NCBI GenBank assembly: GCA_037179515.1
Contig: JAXCGZ010005734.1
Location: forward strand, 93,501 to 157,500
From: Halocaridina rubra
Lineage: Eukaryota > Arthropoda > Malacostraca > Decapoda > Atyidae
Length of the DNA stretch: 64,000 nucleotides
Direction: 5' to 3'
The notes beneath the pieces are model-generated. The model ran no database searches. It was not told where the DNA came from and worked only from the letters and a program-made list of their open reading frames with translations. The translations under genes were made by a program, and so were the position numbers. Numbering within the stretch: position 1 is the first letter of the stretch; each line of letters opens with the position of its first letter. Below, one piece after another: positions 21,241 to 33,900 of the stretch.

Positions 21241-23995
21241 ATATGTAAAGGTGAGCCTCGGCAGTGGGGGAAAGATTCAACTCACCAACTCATCAGAGCA
21301 GCGATGGAGGTAGCAGCAACAGAAAGGAGAAAGGGATGATAACTTATGGTGAAGCCTTAAATTCAACTCTATCTAGGAGATAATTATAAGAAGAAGTACC
21401 CAAAATGTGTGAGCAGTATTCTAAGCAGGGACGGATAAGACCTTTATAGATCTTAAGTAACTGTAAAGAGTTAGAGTAATGACAAAAACAAACCAGAATC
21501 CCAAATTTTTTTAATGCAGATTTAGAAATTTGGATTATGTGATTCCTCCAAGACAAGTTAGACGCTATCTGGATTCCTAATATCTTAATAAAATAAGAGG
21601 GTAAATTCAGTTAGTTTTGAAGGACAATAGGGCTATCAGGAGGAGAAAAAGATAAAGCAACAGCCAGAACTTGTGTCTTGGAGGCATTAAATTTAACTAA
21701 ATTTCGGGTGTTCCACTCAGATATCCTCTGCGAATCAGAGATGGAAGTAGAAGAAAGAGTTATACGAGACTGATCACAAGTAGCAAATGAAGGTTAAGAA
21801 GAAAAGGCGGAGGAAAATTAGAAGGGTAGAATCGTCGGCAAAGGCATGAAGAAAAGAGGAGGATGGGGACTAAAGAATATCGTTAATGAAGAGAAGAAAA
21901 AGAGTAGGTGAAAGAACAGACCTGTAGAACACCACTGGTAAAAGGGAACAAGCTAGATGTTGAGCTGTCAACAACCACAGATATAAAATGGTCAGAAAGA
22001 AAACTGAAAATCAGAGAAGAGAGAGAAGAAGTAAAGCCATAAGCAGGAAGTTTGGTCAACAGAACATTGTGCCACACTCTGACAAAGGCCTTAGAGATAT
22101 CAAGGGCGATGACAAAGGATTCCCCATAGTTCCTCAGAGAAGATGACCATACATGAGTAAGATATGTCAGGAGGTCACCAGCGGATCTTGCCTTACAGAA
22201 GCTGTACTGGTGATCAGAGATATGCGAGTTAGATTCAAGAAGTTTCAAAAAGTGAGCATTGAGCAGTTTCGAAAACTTAGTGTTAGCAAAGGTTAGGGCA
22301 ATATGTCAGTAGTTTGAGGGAATAGAGCAATCAACCTTCTTAGGAACAGGTTGAACTTAGAGTACGCTTTGAAGATGAAAGACAGATATTGGCTGATAGA
22401 ATGTGGCAAAAAAGACAGCAAAGCACAGGAGCCAGTTCATTTGCAAACTCGCTAAGGAACCTTGCAGGGCTACCATCGGGTCAGGATGCCTTCTTCGTCT
22501 TTAGAGAGCAAAGAACTTGTGGACTTTGCATGAAGAAAACATAAGGGTGGGCATAGAGTTAGAGAGGGATAAAGTATTTGGGACTAGTGCGCTGGAATTG
22601 CTTATGGAAGAGCTGGTAGAAAATGAGAGCCAAAGACAGCGGCTTTGTCAGTGGGAAACCAAGCTATAGAACCTTCTGAATGAATGAGAGGGGGAAACCT
22701 TGAGTTATAGGAGTTTTTGGAGAGGTTTTTGGCTAAGGAACAGAAACATTTATCAGTGGGAGAGGAATTAAGGTCATCAACTTTCCTCCTTAAGAGGGAA
22801 GCTTCAGACCTTCAAATCTGAGCAATACAGTGATTCCTAGCTGTTATAAAAGCAGAACGAGCTAAATCAGAAGAGGCTTGGTACACCCGGTATGCCCGAT
22901 CCCTGGCCTTAATAGCCATGGAGCAGGTATGTACATCTCCATTTTCAAGGTTATGGTCACGGCAACTTTTAGGGCTACCTGATCAGGGTTGCAGATTGTA
23001 TAGCAGTAGTAATCCCATTGGAAGTCAAAGAGAAAGTAACACAATTGCGTTGGGTAGGCTCAAAGTGCCAAAAGCAGCACTAAGAAGGAAGAATGCATGG
23101 AGGGGGAGCAAAAATGGAAGAGACAGAGATCACAAAGTGGTCAAATTTACCAAGAGGGGAAAGCACAGAATATGAGTGTTTGAAGGATTAGAAGTAATAG
23201 GTCAAGAGTGTTAGCTGCATGTTCGTGGCGATCAGGAACAGAATAGGATGTTTGATAATCTGCTCCAGATCATGAGTACTTGAAGTAGCAGAAGCAAAGG
23301 AGTGGTAGTGGAGAGACAGATCTTCAGCCAGAGCACATCAAAGTCTGGAGATTCAAGGTCCATGACACTTGCAACAGGGGGTCATAGTGTTGCAGTAGGC
23401 ACAGACCCCACCTTTGGAACAAAGACAAGAATACAGGTCATAGTGAGAGATTTGGAATGGGTCAGGGGAAACATGGCTAGACAGCTGGGTTTCAGAGAGG
23501 AGGAGGAGGTTAGGGAGGGATGTACCCAAGCGCTGTTTCCACAGATGAAAGATTGGAGCTCTGACCACGAATATTATTAAAGTGTAGAGTGAAAAAAGCA
23601 GATCTATCAGGGGGGTGCAAGGTTAAGGGCAGAACCATTACTACCACCAAACATGTCTTATCTCATGCCAATAGTGGAGTCAACAAGATCCTCGGAGATT
23701 CATTAGCACTCCTCTATGCCAGGTACTGAGGGCTATCAGCTGTGGACCTTCCATGATTAGAGTAAAAATGAGGAAAAAGGGACAGATGGGGAATGTTGTG
23801 ACTTGTCAGATGTAATGAGATAGAAAGAGACGTGTAACGAATACACCAGAATATTCGACGTAGATGTAGCCATAGGGAAAGGACCATGCCTGAAGGAAGA
23901 CTTAACCTTTAGCTGTCTATGCCAGTCCTAGTTAAATTCGTAATATCTTCAGTTGTAGTATGTCAACGGGTTGCTGGTGCCACAGCCAAGCTACT
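21241..23995 (-). mobile_element. Jockey-superfamily LINE, longest copy (J5)
   Basis: Reading on the minus strand from 23995: a leader of about 230 bp, endonuclease remnants (about 23740-22900, FTLNNIRGQSSNLSSVET-like, then DRHEHAANTLDLLL), a linker, the polymerase (22248-21883: SDHQYSFCKARSAGDLL, ALDISKAFVRVWH) and a thumb-region fragment at 21556-21344. The 3' end is missing. Stops and shifts are frequent. It is the only copy here in which the endonuclease and 5' leader are still joined, which makes it the key to the short elements at 1804, 37204, 45061 and 62881. Confidence 0.78.
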
Positions 23996-24034
23996 AGCAT
24001 AGAGCTCTTTCACATAAGCACAATTAGGTAACGA

Positions 24035-24298
24035 CAATGTACACTGGAAGGAGCTGGGGATCTAAGGCTGGATGCTCATACTAGTGCCTCACATGGGATT
24101 GCTCATGGGTTTATCAGTTCCAGAGTCAAGTGTTCCAACTACTGCGCTATTGCAGTTTCAGCATACCATGAACAGTGTACTACAGTATTTTTTTTTTTTT
24201 TTTGATCGCTCATGGGTTTATCAGTTCCAGAGTTAAGTGTTCCAACTACTGCAATATTGCAGTCTCAGCATACCATGAATAGTGTACTACAGTATTCA
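24035..24298 (-). mobile_element. SINE family 1 with a duplicated segment
   Basis: Family 1 motifs 'aaggagctggggatctaagg' and 'ctggatgctcatactagtgc' lie at 24049-24085. The tRNA-like head region plus flank (24101-24190) is repeated at 24206-24297 with about six differences. A T-run separates the two copies. Confidence 0.6.
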
Positions 24299-24794
24299 TT
24301 AAAATTAAAGACAATCACAAAATAAAAGTACTATTTTATTTTTTAATAAAAGTTTGATATAAATTACTAAAAAACTAATTTTCTTTATCTCCTCATAGCC
24401 TTGAATTTCTCTGTTATTAATACTAATTACAATACGTACTGCTAATCATTAAGAGAACGCATTAATATGTAGTCCTTGCAAGCACCTCACACAACACACA
24501 ATCAAATACATTATGAAAGTTGGCATTGCTTAAAACCACATATGCCAACAACATAGCATAAACTTAAGGAGTTATGTGGGAAAGCCCTGGAGAAACAGTG
24601 GCCTTCCTTTGGCTCTTTGTACTGTTTGGGCAGGAAGCTTATGAAACAACATAAACATTTTAATGTGAATTAAGCTGTCTCCTATATAAAATTGAGAATA
24701 GAGTATAAAATTTTCAACAGGATTCAAATCAGCTTTATAAGTTTCAGGTAAGGCTTCATATACAGTGGTATAAAGTAAGTAAGCAACACTTTAT

Positions 24795-24910
24795 GTGTCG
24801 CAAAAAGTCCCCATTTGTGGGTGCGAACAGAGACATGTTTGAGCTGGGTGTTTAAGTGTTGATGCCCTTCATAGTGCATAGTGGTGGGCTCGAACTAAAA
24901 TTTCAAATTT
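24795..24910 (-). mobile_element. SINE family 1, diverged
   Basis: 'gagctgggtgtttaagtgtt', 'gatgcccttcatagtgcata' and 'gtgggctcgaac' follow the family 1 order. It lies in the inferred intron between host exons 2 and 3. Confidence 0.5.
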
Positions 24911-25156
24911 AGTTTTAAGTACTATACATTATGATACTTAAGACATCTCCAAAGGAACAATGTCTACACCTCCCATATTCTTTTTGTTAAATCAGTATGA
25001 TGCATTAGTGTGCTGAAGTGAGCAGGAGAGCCAATACTTGAACAAATATAGGGAGGCAACTGGGCTTCACCAAACCCTGCTCATTCTAATCCTTCTATCA
25101 AATGTGAAGTAGAAAAAAAATCAAAGTAAGTTGGGATTGCAACACACATTCCATTC

Positions 25157-25157
25157 C

Positions 25158-25200
<43 letters not shown>

Positions 25201-25203
25201 TAT
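25157..25203. repeat. (TAA)n microsatellite
   Basis: About 15 perfect TAA units sit 25 bp downstream of the exon 2 donor (minus strand), so polymorphism here could touch splicing. Confidence 0.95.
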
Positions 25204-25227
25204 AATACAACAATCATTATCATTTAC

Positions 25228-25393
25228 CTGGAAAGATAATATCCTTCAAATGCACATCTTTCAAAGATATACCCAGAAGATATGCCTTGTGTCTTGAAAA
25301 CGATAATTCACTGGCTGAATTCCCTTTTAATGGCTTAATATACCCAGTTGACTGATCCACTCTTGTAATTGTACCCTTGCACCAAACAACGGT
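25228..25393 (-). CDS. Host gene, coding exon 2
   Basis: Minus-strand acceptor 'tatacctttcag' and donor 'CCAG|GTAAAT' bound 166 nt: 55 codons in phase 0 plus one base. The peptide begins TVVWCKGTITRVDQSTGYI and later reads LSFSRHKAYLLGISL. 'G-x-I-x-x-V-x-x-x-x-G-x-I ... F-S-R-x-x-A-Y-x-x-G' resembles the first strands of a cold-shock/S1-type beta barrel with an added loop; this fold call is by pattern only. Codons either side of the boundaries (TTTCAG before, GTAAATGA after, with a stop) fit intron. It joins exon 1 (phase 0) and exon 3 (phase 1) without breaking the frame. Confidence 0.7.
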
Positions 25394-26329
25394 CTGAAAG
25401 GTATACAAAAATATAGTAAGTTAAAATACAAAATATGGTATGTATCATAAAAATTAATAGCGGACAGATTAACCTCTACTTTCAAAATTTTTTCCAAAAA
25501 CTTTGCAATTCTAAATGAATTAAGTGAAAAAATTATCGAGAGAGATCATTTTTTATAAGTCTCTATTACTGAGATACTGGAAGTGGGTTGGCGGATGTAC
25601 AATTAACACGAAAATACTTGTTTCTGCCTTAGGAAGATTCATAGAGAGCCGGAATGATCAAGAATAATTGTTCAAAACTTAACTTTTATGCTGCAATTTT
25701 GTGATGATATAACTGATCCACGCCAAAATTTGTGAAACGCAAAAATGAGACATTCCATCGTTGCTAGGGAAGAGGTTAATCAAATACATAGTTTTTATAA
25801 ACACGGGAATATTAATCTTGTACCAGTAAGAGCTACAGGTACTTACCAAACATGAAAGGTCCTGTACAGCAAATCTTATTACCTAGACCTTTAATCAGAA
25901 GCCTAGGCCAATGTTTTAATTCCTGTACTTGATATGATTTTATAATTCAATTTTCAAAACTACAAAACAGATTTCTATTCATCAGTAAACTAAGTCTGTG
26001 AATTCATTCCTCTTTAATGGCAATATTTATTTATGCACACTGTCTAACAAAGGTTGCTCCTCTACGATCAAACTTAGTATTTAATAAGGAGATCAGTGAT
26101 TTCCTATAGGTCTACCAAATTATTCAGCCATTGCCTGGAGATCATTGGATTCACATGACTGGAGAGGGGACTTGGGCCCAGACATTTTGGTAGGGATACT
26201 GTTGGGATCTGTGCTGTCACTGTTCCTTGCTACTGCCTTTCTTTATAGACCATTACCAACTCCAACTAGTGGGACTTCCTGCTCTGATCATTACCCAGAT
26301 TAATATATTTTACAGATATACCATTACAC
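25394..26329 (-). other. Intron 1 of the host gene, 3' part
   Basis: AT-rich sequence with no recognised gene or repeat apart from the SINE at 26330. No extra open frame with good splice signals was noticed. Confidence 0.45.
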
Positions 26330-26475
26330 TGGGGCCGCAGTAGCTAAGCAGTAAAGAACATGAGTCAGGAGTAAGTAATGGAGCGTTGATCCCACCATGG
26401 AGCATAAGGAAGGGCATCCTATATATCTGTGTCCATCACATTTGAATGGGGACTTCAATGTGACACACAAATCAG
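26330..26475 (+). mobile_element. tRNA-derived SINE, family 1
   Basis: Plus orientation: 'ggggccgcagtagctaagca' (start and A-box-like part), 'gagcgttgatccc' (B-box-like), 'aggaagggcatcct' and 'tgaatggggacttcaatgtg'. It lies in intron 1 of the host gene, antisense to it. Confidence 0.65.
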
Positions 26476-27930
26476 TTCATATATACAGTGCCCTGTAAAA
26501 AGAGTCAACATCTAATACAACTGCTTGAAAAGTGAAAACTTTAAACTACTAGCACAAGAAAACAAGCTTTCAATACACAATATTAGAAAAAAATAACAGA
26601 TAGGTAATAAGTTAGGCAAAATACGAAACTTTTAAGACAGAAATAAGCAAGGCCAGTAAAAAGTTAAAATTTTCTAATGTATCAATAATTTGTTCAAAAT
26701 ATGTAACCGACTATATATGGGGACAATGCTTTCGAATGTGCCAATTTTTTATTCTAATAAAACTATTAAGTTTATCTATCTACATACAAAAGTCATAATC
26801 CTCCTTACAAGGGGGGGTGACTGATCCAAGCAAATAGCATGACATTGCTTGGGGAAAATATAATAAGAGAATATTTCCAGTCCCCTCGCTTCATCCCAAT
26901 TGGTCGACTTTTGGGGAACATAAGAAACAAAGAAGAGGTATTCTTGTTCCATGAGTACATTTAAGATCAAATATACTATTACTGCTTCAGGATATGGTAT
27001 ATTGTACTGTATTATCTGATAAGAACAATTTGCAGTTCTTAACAGTTTACTTAAACTCTATCAATCAACATCTGAGTTATACGCAAAATGGTCTATTATC
27101 TGGAGTTAATATTCTTACACGGAATAATTATAAAGATGGAAAGAAATTTACTTTCTGATAAGCTTTAAATTCATGAAACTATCTTACTGAACAAAATATG
27201 TCATATGGTATGTGAATGAGTAAGTACATAATGGTGCACTGATCTGCCATCTACACATGGTTTACATTACTTAACAAATACATTACAGTAATTATAGCTC
27301 CCCTCCATGAGGGGAGCAAAAATACCTTCTAGTGCTCCCCTGTATGTAATAAAACTTTACTAAATGGGGCAAATGAGAGGAATGGGAATCCTTCCCATTG
27401 TATTTTCCTTTTCCACAAAGTCAAATTTTTTGCTTTGATTAAGCCACTCCTCTTATAAGGCAGACTATGGGTTTCGTATGCAGACAAAAAATGATCAAGG
27501 TACCTTTTAATGCAATATAAAAAGGAGAGCTTCTTAACTTAAGTAAAAATAACTTAGGAAATCAACAGCATATATAGAAGGGAAATTTATGAGCAAAAAT
27601 TTTAATTATATTATCTGATCTTAAGCTTAGCAACTCTTGAATTTACAAAGACATATTCCATATCAAATATAGTGTTAAAGAAAGACATGCAATCATAACA
27701 GGTTAAAATATAACTTCATATATATATTTTTTTTTCAGGAGATTTATGATCTTCAGTAGGAATGATGCTCATCAAAAACAAAATTGGGAATTGAAACTAC
27801 TGCCTAAAACATAATTTGTAAATTTTCAAAACTGGATTTATCTTTGGTTTTTAGTATATTGTATATGCAACTTAAATCTACTTTTCACATGATATCAATG
27901 CAATACAGTATGAAGTTAATTTTAACAAAC
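26476..27930 (-). other. Intron 1 of the host gene, 5' part
   Basis: Mostly AT-rich. It holds a short perfect hairpin at about 27298-27320 (GCTCCCCTC-CAT-GAGGGGAGC, 9-bp stem) and a repeat-like piece at 26800-26890 related to 11216. The donor GTTTGT at 27930-27925 opens the intron; it is a legal but not strong site. Confidence 0.45.
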
Positions 27931-30900
27931 CTTAGCAGATGTTTTCATTGATTGAGCATTTGGTAAGTACTTTATTGCAGAAGAAGGTTTCTCTGAAGTG
28001 CTTAATTTTTGTGCTACTTTGGGAGTAGAAAGTTGTTGAACTGCAGGCAGCATGTTTATACTTGGTGCTGCTTTACGAAATGCTGGCAGCGATACCTCTG
28101 AAGAACATGATGTTGCCACAGAGATGATATTGTAAGAACTACTTAGCATATCAAATTTCTTAGTTGGCAACTTTCCAAACCACATTAACTGCACTGTAAA
28201 ATTTGTGACTAAATGGCATAAGTCCAATGACTTTCGTTTCAAAAGTAAGCATTTCCAGGCTTCTGTTTTATAGGGTTGTATCACACTTTTAAAATCCTCA
28301 CTCGAGTTTACAAAAGCAGATTTTCCATTTATGTAAATAACTGGACGGACAGCATCGGCAACTGGATTGGTTCCCAGTATATTTTCTCTAGCTTTTAAAA
28401 TTGCAACTTTTGAGGACAATTTCACTATATGACAAGTTGCTTCATATAATGTGTGTTTCTTTGTCTTCTTTGGTTGTTTTGCACCATTTTGGACTGACCC
28501 ATTAAAATGATCTAATGGTTGCACAGGATGGCTTGCTTTTCCAACCGAGAGTTTTGGTTGGAGAGGAGTATATGTAGATAGTGATGACACATGCTCTGAT
28601 GGATTTGTCATAGACTGCTTTGAAGTTAAGGTAATCTGTGGTGATACCGCAACATGCTTTTGCTGGATATCTGCAGATGTAAGCATTTTAAGTACTTCTC
28701 CTAGCTTTGGATATTTCTGTTTGACAACAGCAGGCATAATTTTTTTCACTTTCTTTTTAACTATACATTCATTATACCACTTAGCTGGAACCTCACCTAA
28801 CCACATCATGCAGATTTTCATGTCAAATTTTACTTCAGATACTGTCTGCACTGGACATTTCTCCACTAAACATGTCCATGTAAACTGCTTATAGGGTTTC
28901 AAGAACGATTTTAGAAAGGCATCAACTCTAGTTTTTATCAGACTGGGATTGTTCCTTGTGTATGAGCAGCAGTCAATAAAAATATCTTTGTGATGAAAAT
29001 ATGCCTTGTTTGAAGATTCAAATTGCTTTCCTTCAACTTCTACTATTCCAGACCTAGCAAATACAACAGATATTTTACAGTTTGTTTTAAATACGTCTGT
29101 TTTCTTAACACCAACGTCTTTTTCAAGCTTGGTGTCCAATTGGTCAACTTTCGATACTTGTTTATCATCACTGCAATTTAAAATTGGCTCCAACTTGCTG
29201 GTTCCTGAGACTCTTTGACTATAAAGTACTGGTTGCTTTACAGCATCTGATATCATACAGTTTACTGATTTCTTTGAATCTTGTTCCAAAACTGATTTTT
29301 CTGGCTGAACTCTCTGTGTTTCTATTGCTTCTAAGAAGCTGTACTGTGAAGAGAAATAAGGATTAGTCAAAAAATGTGAAACGCTCGGAGAGCTTAGTAA
29401 TGCAGGTATACCGAAGGCCCAAGGTCCAGCTGGAGGTACAGATTTATACAATACTGTTAATGAACTTGGAGAAGTCTTAGGAGCTACAAAATCTTTCTTA
29501 GCTTGTTTTGTGTCGTTCTGGGCAACAGAAGTGCAAGGCTTAGTAAAGCAAACTGATGATGTGCTGTCATCAGAGAAAGAATGTAAAACTGAGCCAGTTA
29601 AAGTCGCATGTCTTCTGGCAGTAATGTCACTGTCTTCAGAGAAAGAATGTAAAGGAGAATCAGTAGAAGTAACAGGTACTCTGCCAATATCTTCAGCACT
29701 TAAGACAGATGACTGTTCACAAATGTTATTTTCTAACAATGACAAGTCTTCTCTCTGAAACTCTGAGTTGCATATTTGCTGATTGTCAACAGATATGTGA
29801 CTTCCAGTTTCTAAATTCACACCGGGAATAATAACCAGCTCTGTACCAGTAGCATTTAAGTCCCCATGAAGACTACTACAGCTGCTACTACTACTACTGT
29901 TGCAAATATAAGAATTAGCATTTGTAGAACCTATATGACTTTTCATGTAATCTCCTGAGGCGAAGTCAACACGTTTGGATAAAACCTGGTCCTGATGAAG
30001 GTTGATTCTGGCAGTAATGTCACTGTCTTCAGAGAGAGAATGTAAAAGAGAATCAGTAGAAGTGACAGGTCCTCTGCCAATATCGTCAACACTTAAAACA
30101 GACGACTGTTCACAAATGTCATTTTCTAACAATGACAAATCTTTTCTCTGAAACTCAGAGAAAGAATGTAAAGGAGAATCAGTAGAAGTAACAGGCACTC
30201 TGCCAATATCTTCAGCACTTAAGACAGATGACTGTTCACAAATGTTATTTTCTAACAATGACAAGTCTTCTCTCTGAAACTCTGAGTTGCATATTTGCTG
30301 ATTGCCAACAGATATGTGACTTCCAGTTTCTAAATTCACACCGGGAATAATAACCAGCTCTGTACCAGTAGCATTTAAGTCCCCATGAAGACTACTACAG
30401 CTGCTACTACTACTACTGTTGCAAATATAAGAATTAGCATTTGTAGAACCTATATGACTTTTCATGTAATCTCCTGAGGCGAAGTCAACACGTTTGGATA
30501 AAACCTGGTCCTGATGAAGGTTGATTCTGGCAGTAATGTCACTGTCTTCAGAGAGAGAATGTAAAAGAGAATCAGTAGAAGTGACAGGTCCTCTGCCAAT
30601 ATCGTCAACACTTAAAACAGACGACTGTTCACAAATGTCATTTTCTAACAATGACAAATCTTTTCTCTGAAACTCTGAGGTGCAAATTTGCTGATTGCCA
30701 ACAGATATGTGACTTCCAGTTTCTAAACTCACATCGGGAATAATAACCAGCTCTGTACCAGTAGCATGCAAGTCCCCATGAAGACTACTACAGCTGCTAC
30801 TACTACTACTGTTGCAACTATAAGAATCAGCATTTGTAGAAGCTATACGACTTTTCATGTAATCTCCTGAGGTGAAGTCAACACTTTTTGATAAAACCTG

Positions 30901-33900
30901 GTCCTGATGAAGGTTGATTTCTTTGATCACATGGTTATGGCAACTGATGCCTACAAAACTTTTGGGCTGGAATGACACAGAATGGCTGTGCTGGATATCA
31001 GAAGCACAAACAGGACTATCAGTTACACTGCTCTGATCAGCAATACACAGACTATCATCAAAATATACTGAATGGCTCTGGGGAGTATTATTAGCCACAG
31101 TTTGCATCTCCTTTGCAGGTGAGCAAGAAGAATGAGCACCAGATACATAGAACTCATTAGTTACAGAAAATAAGGGCCTAGACGACATACTATTCATATC
31201 ACAGTCAGTAGCAGTTGGAGCAAAAATATCAGGAGATATGTTGTCATCTTTAGTGTCTGTATTTATTGAAACTTTTTCATTACCAGTAAATTCCAAATTT
31301 AAATATGATGGCCTGAGATGCTTGGACACAGCAGCATCTCCCTGTTGAGAGTTATTGACAACAAGACAGGAGGAATCAATGGTGGAAGTAGTGGAAGACT
31401 CAGCAGCAGAAAGAAGATTTCTGCCCATGGTATGTGAAGGAATTTCACACACTGTGGAAACAGTTGGAGGTTGGACAGCTACAAGTGTGCTTAAAGACAT
31501 CTGACTAGATTCAAGGTCAGATGTACTGCACACTACAGGAGCAATAAAAGAAGATTCCGACTGAAGTCTGTCTTTCATATCTGCATGATCTATTTTAAAT
31601 TGAGTGCTAAAAGTAACATACTCTCTCACTTCATTTGATAAAGAAGAAACCTTTGAAGAAGGAATCTCTTTCAAGTTTAATTTACCAGCAAGATTATCTC
31701 TCACAGAGTTAAGATTAGACAGACTTCCATTATTATCATCCGATAACAATTTAACAGCTCTTCTGCCTGTCAGAGAGCCATCCTCATTATTAACCATTTC
31801 ACCTAAAGACTCATCAAAAGCGACTACAGGGTCAGTCAACAAAAATTCAGGCAATTTCTCACTTCCAGTACAATCTCTGGAATGATTAACCACAGTGTGA
31901 GGTTCAGGTTTCACATATAAATTAGAATCTGTTTTTATGACAGATTCCACAGGAATTTGAACCAGTTTGACCCTCCAAGTACTAACATCCTCCTCTTTTC
32001 TTTCCAAAATATGAGCTTTTACTTTTAACTGAAATGACTTACATGTACAAATGCGAGAAACGTGATTATTCTGAAAAAACATTATCTCTTTTGGGCAATG
32101 AACTGTCCTAGACTCATTATTCAAAGTAAATTGTACTGTACAGTCTTCCACTTCAAATATTAGGATGCAAGGGACATCATAATGTAATAAGGTATAAGTA
32201 TGTACTTCCCGTACCTTAGATGATCGTGATTTATACAAATTTCCAGGACACATTAAGGGACTTGTTATCAAACAGCTTGGTAATTTTTCAAACCATATAC
32301 TCTTGGCAATGTAAAAGTATTTGGGACTGGATGACATACACAAAAACTTGTAGACTGTTGCATACATAAGGGTTGGAGATTGTTGAAAAAACATTTCCAG
32401 CTCCTCCTTGTTGCTTGTTTTATTGCCATTAAAATGTATCAAATCTGTTGAAAACTGAACTGTCTCTTCTTCTCCATCCAAGAAAACTTTTATTTTACCA
32501 GATTTCTTATTGCCAAATTTAACAAGTTGAACATGAGAGCCAGTGCTTTCTCCAATGAAAATGAGAGAGTTCGGCTTACCCACACACACTCTACTTGGTT
32601 TATACATATTCCATAATGCAATTATTGTAAAGTCTCTTTGCATAGGTTGCCTCACAGCATCAAATGACACGTCTGTTCCATCTACAGTTTCTGAGAGCAA
32701 TTTGGGTATATTTCCTTGCCACAAAATTTTGCAAGAAGATATAATGTCACTGTCACGTTGCTCCAGACTTATGAGTAGTGGTGCCTGAAGATACTCAGTG
32801 AAAATATATCGGTTTCCAAAAATGGTATAAATTCTGCCAGTCTGGTTATAAAAGCACAAAGGATGAATACAACTTGGGTGAGAGTTGTTACAAACAGATG
32901 GATGAAAATGAATTTTGCAATCACTTCCACTAACTACACTACCTCTGCTTTCAGCTTCACTGCATGCAATTGTAGTCTTTTGAAGGTCTGGGATTGTGTC
33001 ATAATTTTGTACTTTTTGTTTGCCCATTTTATGTATCTCTTCTCCAAGAAATACTTCCCCCGAATTTTTAGGAGACTCTAACAGAGGTTTATGGGAGGCT
33101 TGTGCCCTCAGAGAGCTATGCTTCATTGGACTGTCTATTCTGGGAAGTTCATATACGCAATCAATACTGCAGTCACAAATGTTAACATCAGACACTTTTG
33201 ATGAGGTACTTTTGGCTGATACACTGTTGTTATAAACCTGAAGCTGATTTTCTGCTTCATCCAAGGAAGGCAATAAGTCTGATTCCACTTGGAAGGCTTT
33301 TCTAATGGCTTCAGATGATTCATCAACATCTTGAAAATGTTCCATACCACGAACAACATAACTCATCTGATCATGTCTGTTACGTCCAGAACTGCACGTT
33401 TTAAATTTATCGCAAGTGATCTGGTCTTTTTCAGTCCATTCAACTGCCTGAATCTTGTCTGTTTCACTCATCATTTGTTTAGATTGATGACTAATCACCA
33501 TATCATTCAAAATTCCTTTTGGTGGTGAATACACTTTCACTTCATGTGATGGATTTTCTGGAATCCTTAATTTTTTCAAATCATCCGTTACTCCCTCCGA
33601 TAATTGGTGATCCTCATCAAGTACGTATTCTTTATATGTCTGATATTGTTTTACAGTATTAATATCAGTAACAGCAACAAGTGGTTTTCCCTTCGTTTCC
33701 TTTCTAATACCATCATAATTTACAATAACTATTTTATTTAGCCTTGACAAACCTGGTACTGGACAATTAGAATGTACTACATTATCAGAGGAGATCTGTA
33801 CTTCACCCAAATGGGCTCCTTCTTCAGAAATAGGTTTGTCAAAACCCTTGTTTTCAATTTGGCATTCTCTGGACAGTGGATCTAGATTATCGGCCTCATC

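Noticed and set aside
29006..29758. Short plus-strand frames opposite the large exon
   Set aside because: They lie wholly antisense to a 2137-codon frame and have no motifs; they are shadows.
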